Under the pieces are notes generated by a model, which was not told the origin of the DNA, made no database searches, and was given only the letters and a program-made list of their open reading frames with translations. Below, piece after piece: positions 8,442 through 16,207 of a DNA stretch of 64,000 bases (within the stretch, counting starts at the first letter, position 1; each line of letters starts with the position of its first letter). Origin of the DNA: CBDCNH01 sp965219015 (GTDB lineage Bacteria > Pseudomonadota > Alphaproteobacteria > Rhodobacterales > Rhodobacteraceae); the NCBI GenBank assembly GCA_965219015.1, contig CBDCNH010000013.1, positions 434,001 to 498,000 of the forward strand. Reading direction: 5' to 3'. Position numbers and translations under genes: made by a program.

Positions 8442-9326
8442 TCACGAGCGACGTGCGATGACGAAACGAGCGGCGGCGCGCAAGGTTTCCGCCGCGTCGC
8501 CGTAAGGGGCAAGCGCGCCGCAGGCCGCCGCCACGAGATCGGCCGCGCGCGCCCGTGCCGCGTCGAGGCCAAGGAGCGACACGAACGTCGCCTTGCCGGC
8601 GCCCGCATCCTTGCCGACCGCTTTGCCGACCTCGGCGGCGTCGCCGGTGACGTCGAGCACGTCGTCGGCGATCTGGAACGCGAGCCCGAGCGCGTCGCCG
8701 TAGGCCGCGAGCGGTGCCGGATCGGCGCCCGCGAGCACGGGCCCCGCTGTCGCGGCCCAGGTGATGAGCCGCCCGGTCTTCAGTCCCTGCAGCGCCGTCA
8801 CCTCGTCCAGCGTCAGCGGGGCCGAAGCGGTCTCGGCCGCGATGTCGCGCGCCTGCCCGCCGACCATGCCGGCGATCCCGGCGTCGTGCGCGAGCCCCGC
8901 CACCAGCGCGAGCCGCCGCTCCGCCGTGCCGCCCGCACGTGCGAGAAGCCCGAAGGCGAGCGCCTGCAGGCCGTCGCCCGCGAGGATCGCCGTCGCCTCG
9001 GACCAACGCCTGTGGACCGTCGGCCGCCCGCGGCGGAGATCGTCGTCGTCCATCGCGGGCAGGTCGTCGTGGACGAGGCTGTAGGCATGGACGCACTCGA
9101 TCGCCGCCGCCACGGGACCGGCCTCGGCGGCCCCGAGCCCCGAGAGGCGCGCGCCTTCGAGCACGAGAAATCCGCGCAGGCACTTGCCGCCCTGCAGCGC
9201 GTAGTACGCGGCGTCGAGGAGGTCCGAAGCCCCTCCGAGCCGCGACCGTTCGGCGCCCACCTCGCGGCCGACCACCCGTGCGGCCTCCGCCATCGCGTCG
9301 GCCAGCGGCGCGGCACCTCCGTCCAC
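8442..9326 (-). CDS. ispA: Polyprenyl (farnesyl/geranyl) diphosphate synthase
   Basis: A 294-residue all-alpha trans-prenyltransferase that joins isopentenyl and allylic diphosphates. The first Asp-rich motif is DDLPAMDDDDLRRG, the second is FQIADDVLDVTGD, and GGKCLRGF marks the isopentenyl-PP site. The start is GTG at 9326, two bases after the xseB stop; a more upstream start would run through xseB. It lies between xseB and dxs, the usual alphaproteobacterial xseB-ispA-dxs order, which supports the ispA name. Product chain length is inferred from context and from the bulky YY pair five residues and four residues before the first Asp motif region, not proved. Confidence 0.93.
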   Translation of the reverse strand: MDGGAAPLADAMAEAARVVGREVGAERSRLGGASDLLDAAYYALQGGKCLRGFLVLEGARLSGLGAAEAGPVAAAIECVHAYSLVHDDLPAMDDDDLRRGRPTVHRRWSEATAILAGDGLQALAFGLLARAGGTAERRLALVAGLAHDAGIAGMVGGQARDIAAETASAPLTLDEVTALQGLKTGRLITWAATAGPVLAGADPAPLAAYGDALGLAFQIADDVLDVTGDAAEVGKAVGKDAGAGKATFVSLLGLDAARARAADLVAAACGALAPYGDAAETLRAAARFVIARRS

Positions 9327-9328
9327 GC

Positions 9329-9577
9329 TCAGTCGACCTTGACCGTCACCGTGCCGGTGGGCGCGCGCCCCTCGCCGAGGGTGATCTGGGCGACGCGCTC
9401 TTCGGCGGCCTTGAGCTTGGCCTCGCAATGGACCCGCAGCGCAGCGCCGCGCTCGTAGAGCCCGATCGACTCCTCGAGCGGCACGTCGCCGTGGTCGAGC
9501 CGGTCCACCACGGTCTCGAGCTCGCGCATCGCGTCCTCGAAGCTCATCGCGGCCACATCCGCCGGCGTGTCGGTCAT
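9329..9577 (-). CDS. xseB: Exodeoxyribonuclease VII small subunit
   Basis: An 82-residue protein whose N-terminal half is the XseB two-helix domain: MSFEDAMRELETVVDRLDHGDVPLEES compressed into residues 10-36, then LYERGAALRVHCEAKL. The small subunit binds the XseA catalytic subunit to form an exonuclease acting on single-stranded DNA; xseA is not in this window. The C-terminal 20 residues are a Val/Thr-rich tail. Its ATG overlaps the stop of the upstream deacetylase gene (ATGA), and its TGA lies two bases before the ispA GTG. Confidence 0.95.
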   Translation of the reverse strand: MTDTPADVAAMSFEDAMRELETVVDRLDHGDVPLEESIGLYERGAALRVHCEAKLKAAEERVAQITLGEGRAPTGTVTVKVD

Positions 9578-10509
9578 GCGCCCCGCTCCATCAGCACCTC
9601 GACATGCGCCGCGGCCGAGGCCGCCAGCGCCGCAAGATCGTAGCCGCCTTCGAGCACCGATACCAGCCGCCCGCCGGCATGGGTTTCGGCGAGGTCGGCG
9701 ATCGCCTCCGTGATGCGGGCGAAGTCCGCGGTCTCGAGCTGCAGGCCTGCGAGCGGGTCGGCGCGATGCGCGTCGAAGCCCGCCGATACGATCACCATCT
9801 CCGGCGCGAAGGACGCCGCCGCCGGCAGGATGCGCGTGCGCCAGGCGTCGAGGAAGGCCGGCCCCCGCGTGCCCTCGCCGAGCGGCACGTTGAGGATCGT
9901 GCCATGCGCGCCGGCCTCGGAGGCCGCCCCCGTGCCAGGGTAGAGCGGCATCTGGTGCGACGACGCGAAGAACGCGCGGGGCTCATCCCAGAGGATCGCC
10001 TGCGTGCCGTTGCCGTGATGCACGTCGAAGTCGAGCACGGCGACGCGGGCGAGGCCGTGCCGCTCCATCGCATGGAGCGCCGCGATGGCCGCGGTGCCGA
10101 AGAGGCAGAACCCCATCGCCGTGCAGGGCTCCGCATGGTGGCCGGGCGGGCGCATCGCGACGAAGGCGTTGGCGACCTCGCCGCCGAGCACAGCATCGAC
10201 CGCCGCGACGGCGCCGCCGACGCCGCGCCGCGCCGCCGCGAGCGAGCCCGGCGAGAGCCAGGTGTCGGGGTCGAGCGCGACGTGGCCCGCGGGCGGCACC
10301 GCCTCCGCCAGCGCGTCGAGGTAGCTCTGCGGATGCGCGAGGAGAAGGTCGGCGTCCGTCGCCAGCGGCGCCTCGCGGCGGTCGAGGTCCGCGAACCGCG
10401 GCGCGCCGAGCGCCTCCGCCACCGCGCGGAGCCGCGCCACCTGCTCGGGATGGCCTTCGGGCGTCAGGTGCCCGAGGCCATCGGGATGGGCGAAGAGCGC
10501 GGTCGCCAC
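9574..10509 (-). CDS. Histone-deacetylase-family (acetoin-utilisation-like) hydrolase
   Basis: A 311-residue zinc-dependent deacetylase of the arginase/HDAC fold. The hallmark motifs are intact: RPPGHHAEP (catalytic His pair), FDVHHGNGTQ (zinc Asp/His), and SAGFDAHRADPLAG (zinc Asp), with GGYD near the C-terminus. Bacterial members act on acetylpolyamines or other acyl amides; the substrate here is not evident. It overlaps xseB by four bases and follows the response-regulator gene by a few bases, so it joins the xseB-ispA-dxs transcription unit, an arrangement common in alphaproteobacteria. Confidence 0.93.
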   Translation of the reverse strand: MATALFAHPDGLGHLTPEGHPEQVARLRAVAEALGAPRFADLDRREAPLATDADLLLAHPQSYLDALAEAVPPAGHVALDPDTWLSPGSLAAARRGVGGAVAAVDAVLGGEVANAFVAMRPPGHHAEPCTAMGFCLFGTAAIAALHAMERHGLARVAVLDFDVHHGNGTQAILWDEPRAFFASSHQMPLYPGTGAASEAGAHGTILNVPLGEGTRGPAFLDAWRTRILPAAASFAPEMVIVSAGFDAHRADPLAGLQLETADFARITEAIADLAETHAGGRLVSVLEGGYDLAALAASAAAHVEVLMERGA

Positions 10510-10512
10510 CTG

Positions 10513-11250
10513 TCAGTCCGGCGCCAGCATGTAGCCTGCGCCGCGCACCGTCTGGAGATAGCGCGGCTGCTTCACGTCGGCCTCGATCTTGCGCCGAAGC
10601 CGGGCGATCTGCACGTCGACGGCACGCTCCTGCGCCTGGCCCCCGTCGCGGCCGAGATCCTCGACGAGACGCGCGCGCGTGACCGCCTCGCCCGGGCGGG
10701 CCGAGAAGATCCGCATCAGCGCGCTTTCCGTTGCGGTCAGCCGCACGGCCTCCGGCCCGCGCCACATCTCGCCGCGCTCGACGTCGTAGCGCACCGGACC
10801 GAGCTGAAGGCTCTTCGGCAGCGCCTCGGCCGGGCGGGTTTGCGGCACGCGGCGCAGGATCGCGTTGATGCGGAGGAGGAGTTCCTTCGGCTCGAACGGT
10901 TTCGGCAGATAGTCGTCCGCCCCGGCCTCGAGCCCCGCGATCCGCTCGAGCGTCTCGCCGCGCGCGGTCAGCAGGAGGATCGGCGTCGTGATCTCGTCGC
11001 GGAGCGCGCGCGTCAGGCTGATGCCGTCCTCTTCGGGCATCATCACGTCGAGCACGATCAGGTCGAACTCGAGCCCGCGCAGCAGCCGCCGGGCCTGGCC
11101 TGCGTCACGCGCGATGCTGACGAGAAAGCCGTGCCGCATCAGGAACTTCTGCAGGAGCTGCCGGATCCGTTCGTCGTCGTCGACGACGAGGAGATGCGCC
11201 TCGGCATCGGGCGCTTCGGTCAGCGGTGCATGGAGGTGGAAGCCGGTCAT
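10513..11250 (-). CDS. petR: OmpR/PhoB-family response regulator (PetR-like)
   Basis: A 245-residue two-domain regulator. The receiver domain (about 18-130) contains LLVVDDDERIRQLL with the acidic pocket, the phospho-acceptor Asp in LIVLDVMMPEEDG, and LLTARGE and PKPFEPKELLLR with the conserved Lys. The C-terminal winged helix ends with VDVQIARLRRKIE and VRGAGYML. Its ATG overlaps the stop of the MarR-type gene. A MarR-type plus OmpR-type pair in this arrangement matches the petP-petR pair described in Rhodobacter capsulatus, where it affects cytochrome bc1 expression. The symbol rests on that architecture and neighbour logic. No histidine kinase gene is adjacent. Confidence 0.85.
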   Translation of the reverse strand: MTGFHLHAPLTEAPDAEAHLLVVDDDERIRQLLQKFLMRHGFLVSIARDAGQARRLLRGLEFDLIVLDVMMPEEDGISLTRALRDEITTPILLLTARGETLERIAGLEAGADDYLPKPFEPKELLLRINAILRRVPQTRPAEALPKSLQLGPVRYDVERGEMWRGPEAVRLTATESALMRIFSARPGEAVTRARLVEDLGRDGGQAQERAVDVQIARLRRKIEADVKQPRYLQTVRGAGYMLAPD

Positions 11251-11756
11251 GCACGACGTCTCTGCAGCGCCCGGGAGCGCTGCCGGGCGTCGGCGTCCAT
11301 CATCGCCGAGAGCACCTGCCGGAACCCCGCCACCGCCGCCGGCCCCGCGGCCTTGTAGGCAGCGCGCATCCGCACGCGCTGCGCCTCCGAAAGCTCCTTC
11401 TCGAGCACCGCCCCCTGCGGCGTCAGCGACAGGAGCCGTTCGCGCCGGTCGGTCGGCCCGATCCGCGCCGCGACATGGCCGTCCTCGATCAGCGCGCGCA
11501 GCACCCGGTTCAGCGACTGTTTGGTGACGCCGAGCACCGCCATGAGGTTCGACACCGTCGTCTCCGGGCAGCGGTTGACGAAGTGCAGCGCACGGTGATG
11601 CGCGCGACCGTAGCCGTGCTCCTCGAGGATGCGGTCGGCATCGCCCGTGAACCCGCGATAGGCGAAGTACATCGCCTCGACACCCTGCAGAAGCTGCTCG
11701 TCGGTCAGGAACAGCAGCGCCTCGCCGCTCGCCTCCGCCATCGTCGCCCCCGCCAT
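11247..11756 (-). CDS. petP: MarR-family transcriptional regulator (PetP-like)
   Basis: A 169-residue winged-helix protein. After an N-terminal helix (LTDEQLLQGVEAMYFAYRGF) comes the MarR DNA-binding core: TTVSNLMAVLGVTKQSLNRVLRALIEDGHV, with the wing IGPTDRRERLLSLT. The ATG at 11756 is preferred because GAGGAG stands 8-13 bases upstream; an in-frame ATG at 11801 would extend into the promoter. It overlaps the OmpR-type gene (ATGA) and is divergent from ilvE, with about 127 bases between. The pair looks like PetP-PetR of Rhodobacter. Confidence 0.83.
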   Translation of the reverse strand: MAGATMAEASGEALLFLTDEQLLQGVEAMYFAYRGFTGDADRILEEHGYGRAHHRALHFVNRCPETTVSNLMAVLGVTKQSLNRVLRALIEDGHVAARIGPTDRRERLLSLTPQGAVLEKELSEAQRVRMRAAYKAAGPAAVAGFRQVLSAMMDADARQRSRALQRRRA

Positions 11757-11796
11757 GCGTCGCTCCTCAGGACGTCCCGGTGCCGAGTTTAGGGCA

Positions 11797-11831
11797 GTCA
11801 TGTTGACATTCCAAGAGCCGATCCGTAGCGT
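11797..11831 (+). promoter_or_regulatory. Divergent promoter region petP-like / ilvE
   Basis: On the plus strand TTGACA (11803-11808), a 17-base spacer and TAGCGT (11826-11831) form a candidate sigma-70 promoter 53 bases before the ilvE ATG. An inverted repeat GTCA-TGT-TGAC (11797-11807) overlaps the -35 box. It could be a site for the divergently encoded MarR protein, but one small inverted repeat in a GC-rich genome is weak evidence. Confidence 0.35.
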
Positions 11832-11883
11832 CCGGGCAGCCTCGCCGCCCGCGCGGCCGACGCACCCCTCAGGAGACCGACCG

Positions 11884-12753
11884 ATGCCAGCAGCCTACGA
11901 CGACCGCGACGGAAAGATCTGGCTCGACGGCACCCTGGTGGACTGGCGCGACGCCAACGTCCATATCCTGACGCATGCGATGCATTACGCAAGTTCGGTG
12001 TTCGAGGGCGAGCGCTGCTACGGCGGGCGCATCTTCAAGGGCCGAGAGCATTCCGAGCGGCTCAGGCGGTCGGGCGACCTCATCGACATGGAGATCCCCT
12101 TCACGGTGGAGGAGATCGACGCCGCCAAGGCCGCGACGCTCGCCGCCAACGGGCTGACGGACGCGTATGTCCGTGCCATCGCGTTCCGCGGCGCGGGCCC
12201 GGAGATGGGCGTCGCGTCGAGCCACAATCCGGTGCGGATGGCCGTCGCGTGCTGGGAGTGGGGCGCCTATTACGGCGACGCGAAGATGAAGGGCGCGCGG
12301 CTCGACATCTCGAAGTGGAAGCGCCCGTCGCCCGAGACCATCCCTGCCGAGGCCAAGGCGGCGGGGCTCTACATGATCTGCACCATGTCGAAGCACGCCG
12401 CCGAGGCGAAGGGCTGCTCGGACGCGATGATGCTCGATTATCGCGGCTACGTTGCAGAAGCTACCGGCGCTAACATCTTCTTCGTCCGCGACGGCGAGGT
12501 CCACACGCCGCTGGCGGACTGCTTCCTCAACGGCCTGACGCGGCAGACGGTGATCGGGATGCTGCGCCACCAGCAGGTCAAGGTCCACGAGCGGCATATC
12601 ATGCCCGAGGAGCTCGAAGGCTTCGAGCAATGCTGGCTGACCGGCACCGCGGCCGAGGTCACGCCGGTCGGCCGGATCGGCGACTACAGCTTCGAGGTGG
12701 GTGCGATGACCCGCGACGTGGCGACGAGCTACGAGGCGCTCGTCAGGGCCTAG
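11884..12753 (+). CDS. ilvE: Branched-chain amino acid aminotransferase
   Basis: A 289-residue fold-type IV PLP aminotransferase catalysing the last step of Leu/Ile/Val synthesis, reversibly with glutamate. It shows ANVHILTHAMHYASSVFEG (substrate side), a probable PLP-binding Lys158 in AEAKAAGLY, and YRGYVAEATGANIFFV, with GTAAEVTPV for the phosphate loop. The ATG at 11884 has CAGGAGA 7-13 bases upstream. Length fits the short alphaproteobacterial IlvE group. It is a single gene, divergent from the MarR-type gene and convergent with the DMT exporter gene, whose stop codon overlaps its own. Confidence 0.95.
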   Translation: MPAAYDDRDGKIWLDGTLVDWRDANVHILTHAMHYASSVFEGERCYGGRIFKGREHSERLRRSGDLIDMEIPFTVEEIDAAKAATLAANGLTDAYVRAIAFRGAGPEMGVASSHNPVRMAVACWEWGAYYGDAKMKGARLDISKWKRPSPETIPAEAKAAGLYMICTMSKHAAEAKGCSDAMMLDYRGYVAEATGANIFFVRDGEVHTPLADCFLNGLTRQTVIGMLRHQQVKVHERHIMPEELEGFEQCWLTGTAAEVTPVGRIGDYSFEVGAMTRDVATSYEALVRA

Positions 12754-13664
12754 CCGCCTTGGGTCATCGCGCGCCGGGCGCGGTTGCGCTCGATGCCGAG
12801 CTGGCGTTCGCGCCAGATGATGAGACCGCCCGCGGTGATGATGACCGCGGCGCCCGCGAGGGTCGTCACGGTGGGCGCCTCGGCGAACACGAAGAACCCG
12901 ATCGCCACGGCGAGGAGCATCGAGGCGTAGTCGAACGGCGCCACCACGGAGGCGTCGGCGAAGCGGTAGGCGGACGTCAGGAACGCCTGACCGAGCCCGC
13001 CGAGGAGGCCGGCGGTGACGAGGAAAACGGCCTCGCGCGGGCCGGGGGCCGTCCAGCCGAACGGCAGCGTCGCGAGCCCGAGGGCCGTGCCCGTCGCCGA
13101 GAACCAGAACACGATGGCCGGCACCGCCTCGGTCTGCACCAGCCGGCGGACGGACACCTGCGCCAGCGCGGAGGCGACGGCGCTCGTGAGGACGATCGCG
13201 GCGCCGAGGCTCTCGCGCGGGCTCCCCGGAAACGCCGTGAGCCGGGGCCAGAGCACGACCAGGACGCCCGCGAGCCCCAGCCCCACGGCCGACAGGCGGA
13301 ACGCGCGCACCCGCTCGCCAAGGAACATCGCGGCGAACACGACGACGAGGAGCGGGGCCGCATAGCCGATGGCCGTGACCTCCGGCAGCGGCAGGAGACC
13401 GAGCGCGGTGAAGCCGAGCCCCATGCCGACGGTGCCGAGGATGCCGCGGAGCGCGTGGCCGGCCGGGCTCCGGACGCGGAGCCCGCCGGGCAGCTCGCCC
13501 CGCACCGCGAGCCAGGCGAAGATCACCGGCATCGCGAAGAGCGAGCGGAAGAACACCGCCTCGCCGGGCGGGATGCTGCCCGTCGTGGCCTTGATGAGGC
13601 TCGACATCACCACGAAGAGCGTGACGGAGGCGAGCTTGAGGAGGATGCCGCGGAGGGGCTGCAT
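12750..13664 (-). CDS. DMT-superfamily (EamA) transporter
   Basis: A 304-residue inner-membrane protein with about ten hydrophobic segments arranged as two EamA repeats. The first half includes VMSSLIKATTGSIPPGEAVFFRSLFAMP, the typical second-helix region; the second half begins near ASALAQVSVRRL and includes ALVAIGFFVFAE-like and AGAAVIITAGGLIIW segments. Such proteins export metabolites or amino acids; the substrate is unknown. Its ATG overlaps the queG stop (ATGA), and the C-terminus meets ilvE tail to tail. A start at 13955 was rejected because that extension is Arg/Pro-rich antisense of queG. Confidence 0.85.
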   Translation of the reverse strand: MQPLRGILLKLASVTLFVVMSSLIKATTGSIPPGEAVFFRSLFAMPVIFAWLAVRGELPGGLRVRSPAGHALRGILGTVGMGLGFTALGLLPLPEVTAIGYAAPLLVVVFAAMFLGERVRAFRLSAVGLGLAGVLVVLWPRLTAFPGSPRESLGAAIVLTSAVASALAQVSVRRLVQTEAVPAIVFWFSATGTALGLATLPFGWTAPGPREAVFLVTAGLLGGLGQAFLTSAYRFADASVVAPFDYASMLLAVAIGFFVFAEAPTVTTLAGAAVIITAGGLIIWRERQLGIERNRARRAMTQGG

Positions 13665-14695
13665 CAGGCGGGGAGCCGCCCCGCGGCCCAGGCCGCTGCA
13701 TCGGCCACGGCAGGGTCCGGGTCGGCTGCGAGCCCGCGCACGACGGGAGAGAGGGATGGGTCGCCCGAGTTGCCGATGGCGTAGAGCACGTTGCGGACGA
13801 AGCGGTCGCGGCCGACGCGCTTGATCGGGCTGCCGGAGAAGCGCGCGCGGAAGCCCGCGTCGTCGAGCATGGCGAGGTCGGCGAGGCGGGGCGCCGCGAG
13901 GTCCGTCCGGGCGGCGTAGCGGGTTTCGCGGGCGGCCTGCGCGAACTTGTTCCACGGGCAGACCGCGAGGCAGTCGTCGCAGCCGTAGATGCGGTTGCCG
14001 AGCGCCGGGCGGAGCGCCGGGTCCACAGGGCCGCGGTGCTCGATCGTCAGGTACGAGATGCAGCGCCGCGCGTCGAGCTGCCAGGGCGCCGGGAAGGCGC
14101 GCGTCGGGCAGATGTCGAGGCAGCGCGTGCAGCTGCCGCAGCGCGGCGCGGCGGGCGCGTCGGACGGAAGCTCGAGCGTGGTGAAGATGGCGCCGAGGAA
14201 CACCCAGTTGCCGAGGTCACGGCCGAGGAGGTTGGTGTGCTTGCCCTGCCAGCCGAGGCCCGCCGCGGCCGCGAGCGGCTTCTCCATCACCGGCGCGGTA
14301 TCGACGAACACCTTCACGCCCGCGCCCGGCGCCTCCGCCGCGAGCCAGCGTGCGAGCCGCTTCAGCTTCGGCTTCAGCGTGTCGTGGTAGTCGCGGCCCC
14401 GCGCATAGACCGACACCGCACCCCGGTCGCGCTGGCCGAGGACCGCCAGCGGGTCGTCCTCGGGCGCATAGCTCTCGGCCAGCATCACGACCGAGCGCAC
14501 GTCGGACCAGAGCCCGCGCGGCGACGCCCGCTCGCCCTCCCGCGCGGCCATCCACGCCATCTGCCCGTGTCGGCCCGCGTCGAGGAATGCCCTCAGCCGG
14601 GTCGCCGCCTCGGGCACCGCGTCCGGCGCGCAGACACCCATCGCGGCGAAGCCCGCCGCGCGCGCCTCCGCTCCGAGGCGGTCCTTCAGGTCCAT
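13664..14695 (-). CDS. queG: Epoxyqueuosine reductase
   Basis: A 343-residue cobalamin and 4Fe-4S enzyme that reduces epoxyqueuosine in tRNA to queuosine in the cytoplasm. The DUF1730 N-terminal part carries DYHDTLKPKLKRLARWL and VDTAPVMEKPLAAAAGLGWQGKHTNLL. Two ferredoxin clusters follow: CGSCTRCLDICPTRAF and CDDCLAVCPWNKFA. The C-terminal RDRFVRNVLYAIGNSGD region is the HEAT-like repeat. The gene begins directly after the GST stop codon and overlaps the DMT gene by four bases, so GST, queG and the exporter are one transcription unit. Confidence 0.96.
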   Translation of the reverse strand: MDLKDRLGAEARAAGFAAMGVCAPDAVPEAATRLRAFLDAGRHGQMAWMAAREGERASPRGLWSDVRSVVMLAESYAPEDDPLAVLGQRDRGAVSVYARGRDYHDTLKPKLKRLARWLAAEAPGAGVKVFVDTAPVMEKPLAAAAGLGWQGKHTNLLGRDLGNWVFLGAIFTTLELPSDAPAAPRCGSCTRCLDICPTRAFPAPWQLDARRCISYLTIEHRGPVDPALRPALGNRIYGCDDCLAVCPWNKFAQAARETRYAARTDLAAPRLADLAMLDDAGFRARFSGSPIKRVGRDRFVRNVLYAIGNSGDPSLSPVVRGLAADPDPAVADAAAWAAGRLPA

Positions 14696-15361
14696 CTAGA
14701 AATCGAGGTTGGAATAGTGCGGCGGCGGCCTGAAGCCGGGCACCACGTCCGCCAGGAGCGAGCGGAACGACGGGCGCGACTTGATCTTGGCGTACCAGTC
14801 CTTGACGTTTGCATTGCGGTTCCAGTCCACGTCGCTGATGTAGTCGAGGCAGGACAGGTGCGCGGCGGCCGCGAAATCGGCGAGCGTCATCACGTCGCCC
14901 GCGAGCCAGCGACGCTGGTCGAGCAGGAGCCCCATGTAGTCGAGGTGGAACTTCACCTTCGACGCGCCTGACTTCACCGCCTTGCTGTCGGGCGTGCCGA
15001 GGCCTTGCACCTTCTTGTGGACGCGCTCGTTGAGGAGCGGATGCGTCACCTCGGCGTTGAACTTGTCGTCGAACCACGCCACGAGCCGGCGCACCTCGTA
15101 GCGGTCCTCGGGCGCCTTCGGCAGCAGCGGCGGAGCAGCGTTGGTCTCCTCGAGGTACTCGCAGATCGCCTGGCTCTCGGACATCGTGCGCCCGCCGAGG
15201 CGCAGCACCGGCACCTTGCCGGCGGGATTGCGGCGCAGGAACTCGGGCTCCTGCTCCCAGTAGCGCTCCTCGACGAGCTCGACCTCGATCTTCTTCTCCG
15301 CCAAAGCCAGCCGAACCTTGCGGCAATAGGGCGACAGGGGGGCGTGATAGAGACGGTTCAT
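14696..15361 (-). CDS. Glutathione S-transferase family protein
   Basis: A 221-residue GST with an N-terminal thioredoxin-like domain (LYHAPLSPYCRKVRLALAEK; the Ser and Cys near residues 8-13 are the candidate glutathione-contacting residues; PVLRLGG and SESQAICEYLEE follow as cis-Pro and G-site elements) and an all-helical C-terminal domain with GDVMTLADFAAAAHLSCLDY, the capping-box region. It is a cytosolic enzyme of unknown substrate. It is followed directly by queG and sits 60 bases after mtgA on the same strand. Confidence 0.92.
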   Translation of the reverse strand: MNRLYHAPLSPYCRKVRLALAEKKIEVELVEERYWEQEPEFLRRNPAGKVPVLRLGGRTMSESQAICEYLEETNAAPPLLPKAPEDRYEVRRLVAWFDDKFNAEVTHPLLNERVHKKVQGLGTPDSKAVKSGASKVKFHLDYMGLLLDQRRWLAGDVMTLADFAAAAHLSCLDYISDVDWNRNANVKDWYAKIKSRPSFRSLLADVVPGFRPPPHYSNLDF

Positions 15362-15421
15362 CGGGCGGGCTCCGGGCGGGGTCCGGTCTGTCTACCGCCC
15401 GCGCGCGCCGGGATTCAACCG

Positions 15422-16174
15422 TCAAGCAGGCGGGCCTCGACGCGGGCGGGCCTCGAAGCAGGCGGCGCGGCCGTCGGCGCGGATCGTGGCCGCCCCGTCG
15501 GCGATCGCGGCGGCCCGGCGGCGGAGGGACGCCGTGGGCTTCGCGGCGCTGCGGCGCTTGGGGTCGGGGAGCACGGCGGCGAGGCGCGCGGCCTGGGTCG
15601 GCGTGAGATCCTTCGCCGACACCTTGAACGCTTCTTGCGCCGCCGCCTCGATGCCGAAGGTGCCGGTGCCGAACTCGGCGAGGTTGAGATAGACCTCGAG
15701 GATGCGCCGCTTCGGCCAGACCGCCTCCACCGCCGGCGTCAGCAGCGCCTCCAGAGCCTTGCGCGCCCACGAACGGCCCTGCCAGAGGAAGAGGTTCTTC
15801 ACCGTCTGCTGGCTCAGCGTCGAGGCGCCGCGGCCGCCGCCCTCGTCGATCGCGGTGCGGATCGCGGCCATGTCGAAGCCCCAGTGCAGACAGAAGTTGG
15901 CGTCCTCCGCAGCAACGATGGAGCGCAGCATCACCGGCGCGATGGCATCGGCGGGCACCCAGGTGCGGCGCACGGCGCCGAGGCGCCGGCTCTCGGCGAG
16001 GATGTAGGGGTCGGTCGGCGGCGGCACGACGGCGAAGAGCACGATCGTCGCGAAGGCGAGGACGGCGAGCGCACCCATCGCCCGCAGCCCCCATCTGAGC
16101 ACGCGCGGCAGGAGGCGCCGACGCGGCTGCGCGGCTTCTCTGCCGCCGACCGGGGAAGACGCGCGCCGTGCCAT
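15422..16174 (-). CDS. mtgA: Monofunctional biosynthetic peptidoglycan transglycosylase
   Basis: A 250-residue GT51 enzyme polymerising lipid II into glycan strands at the outer face of the inner membrane. A basic N-terminus is followed by one TM segment (LRAMGALAVLAFATIVLFAVV, about 29-49). The catalytic domain has the EDANFCLHWGFD motif with the donor Glu, then GASTLSQQTVKNLFL and RKALEALLTPAVEAVWPKRRILE, and EVYLNLAEFG. No transpeptidase domain follows. The neighbouring genes (MFS transporter 33 bases upstream, GST 60 bases downstream) are functionally unrelated. Confidence 0.95.
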   Translation of the reverse strand: MARRASSPVGGREAAQPRRRLLPRVLRWGLRAMGALAVLAFATIVLFAVVPPPTDPYILAESRRLGAVRRTWVPADAIAPVMLRSIVAAEDANFCLHWGFDMAAIRTAIDEGGGRGASTLSQQTVKNLFLWQGRSWARKALEALLTPAVEAVWPKRRILEVYLNLAEFGTGTFGIEAAAQEAFKVSAKDLTPTQAARLAAVLPDPKRRSAAKPTASLRRRAAAIADGAATIRADGRAACFEARPRRGPPA

Positions 16175-16207
16175 CGGCCGAGACTGACCACGCCGGGCAA
16201 ACCGCCG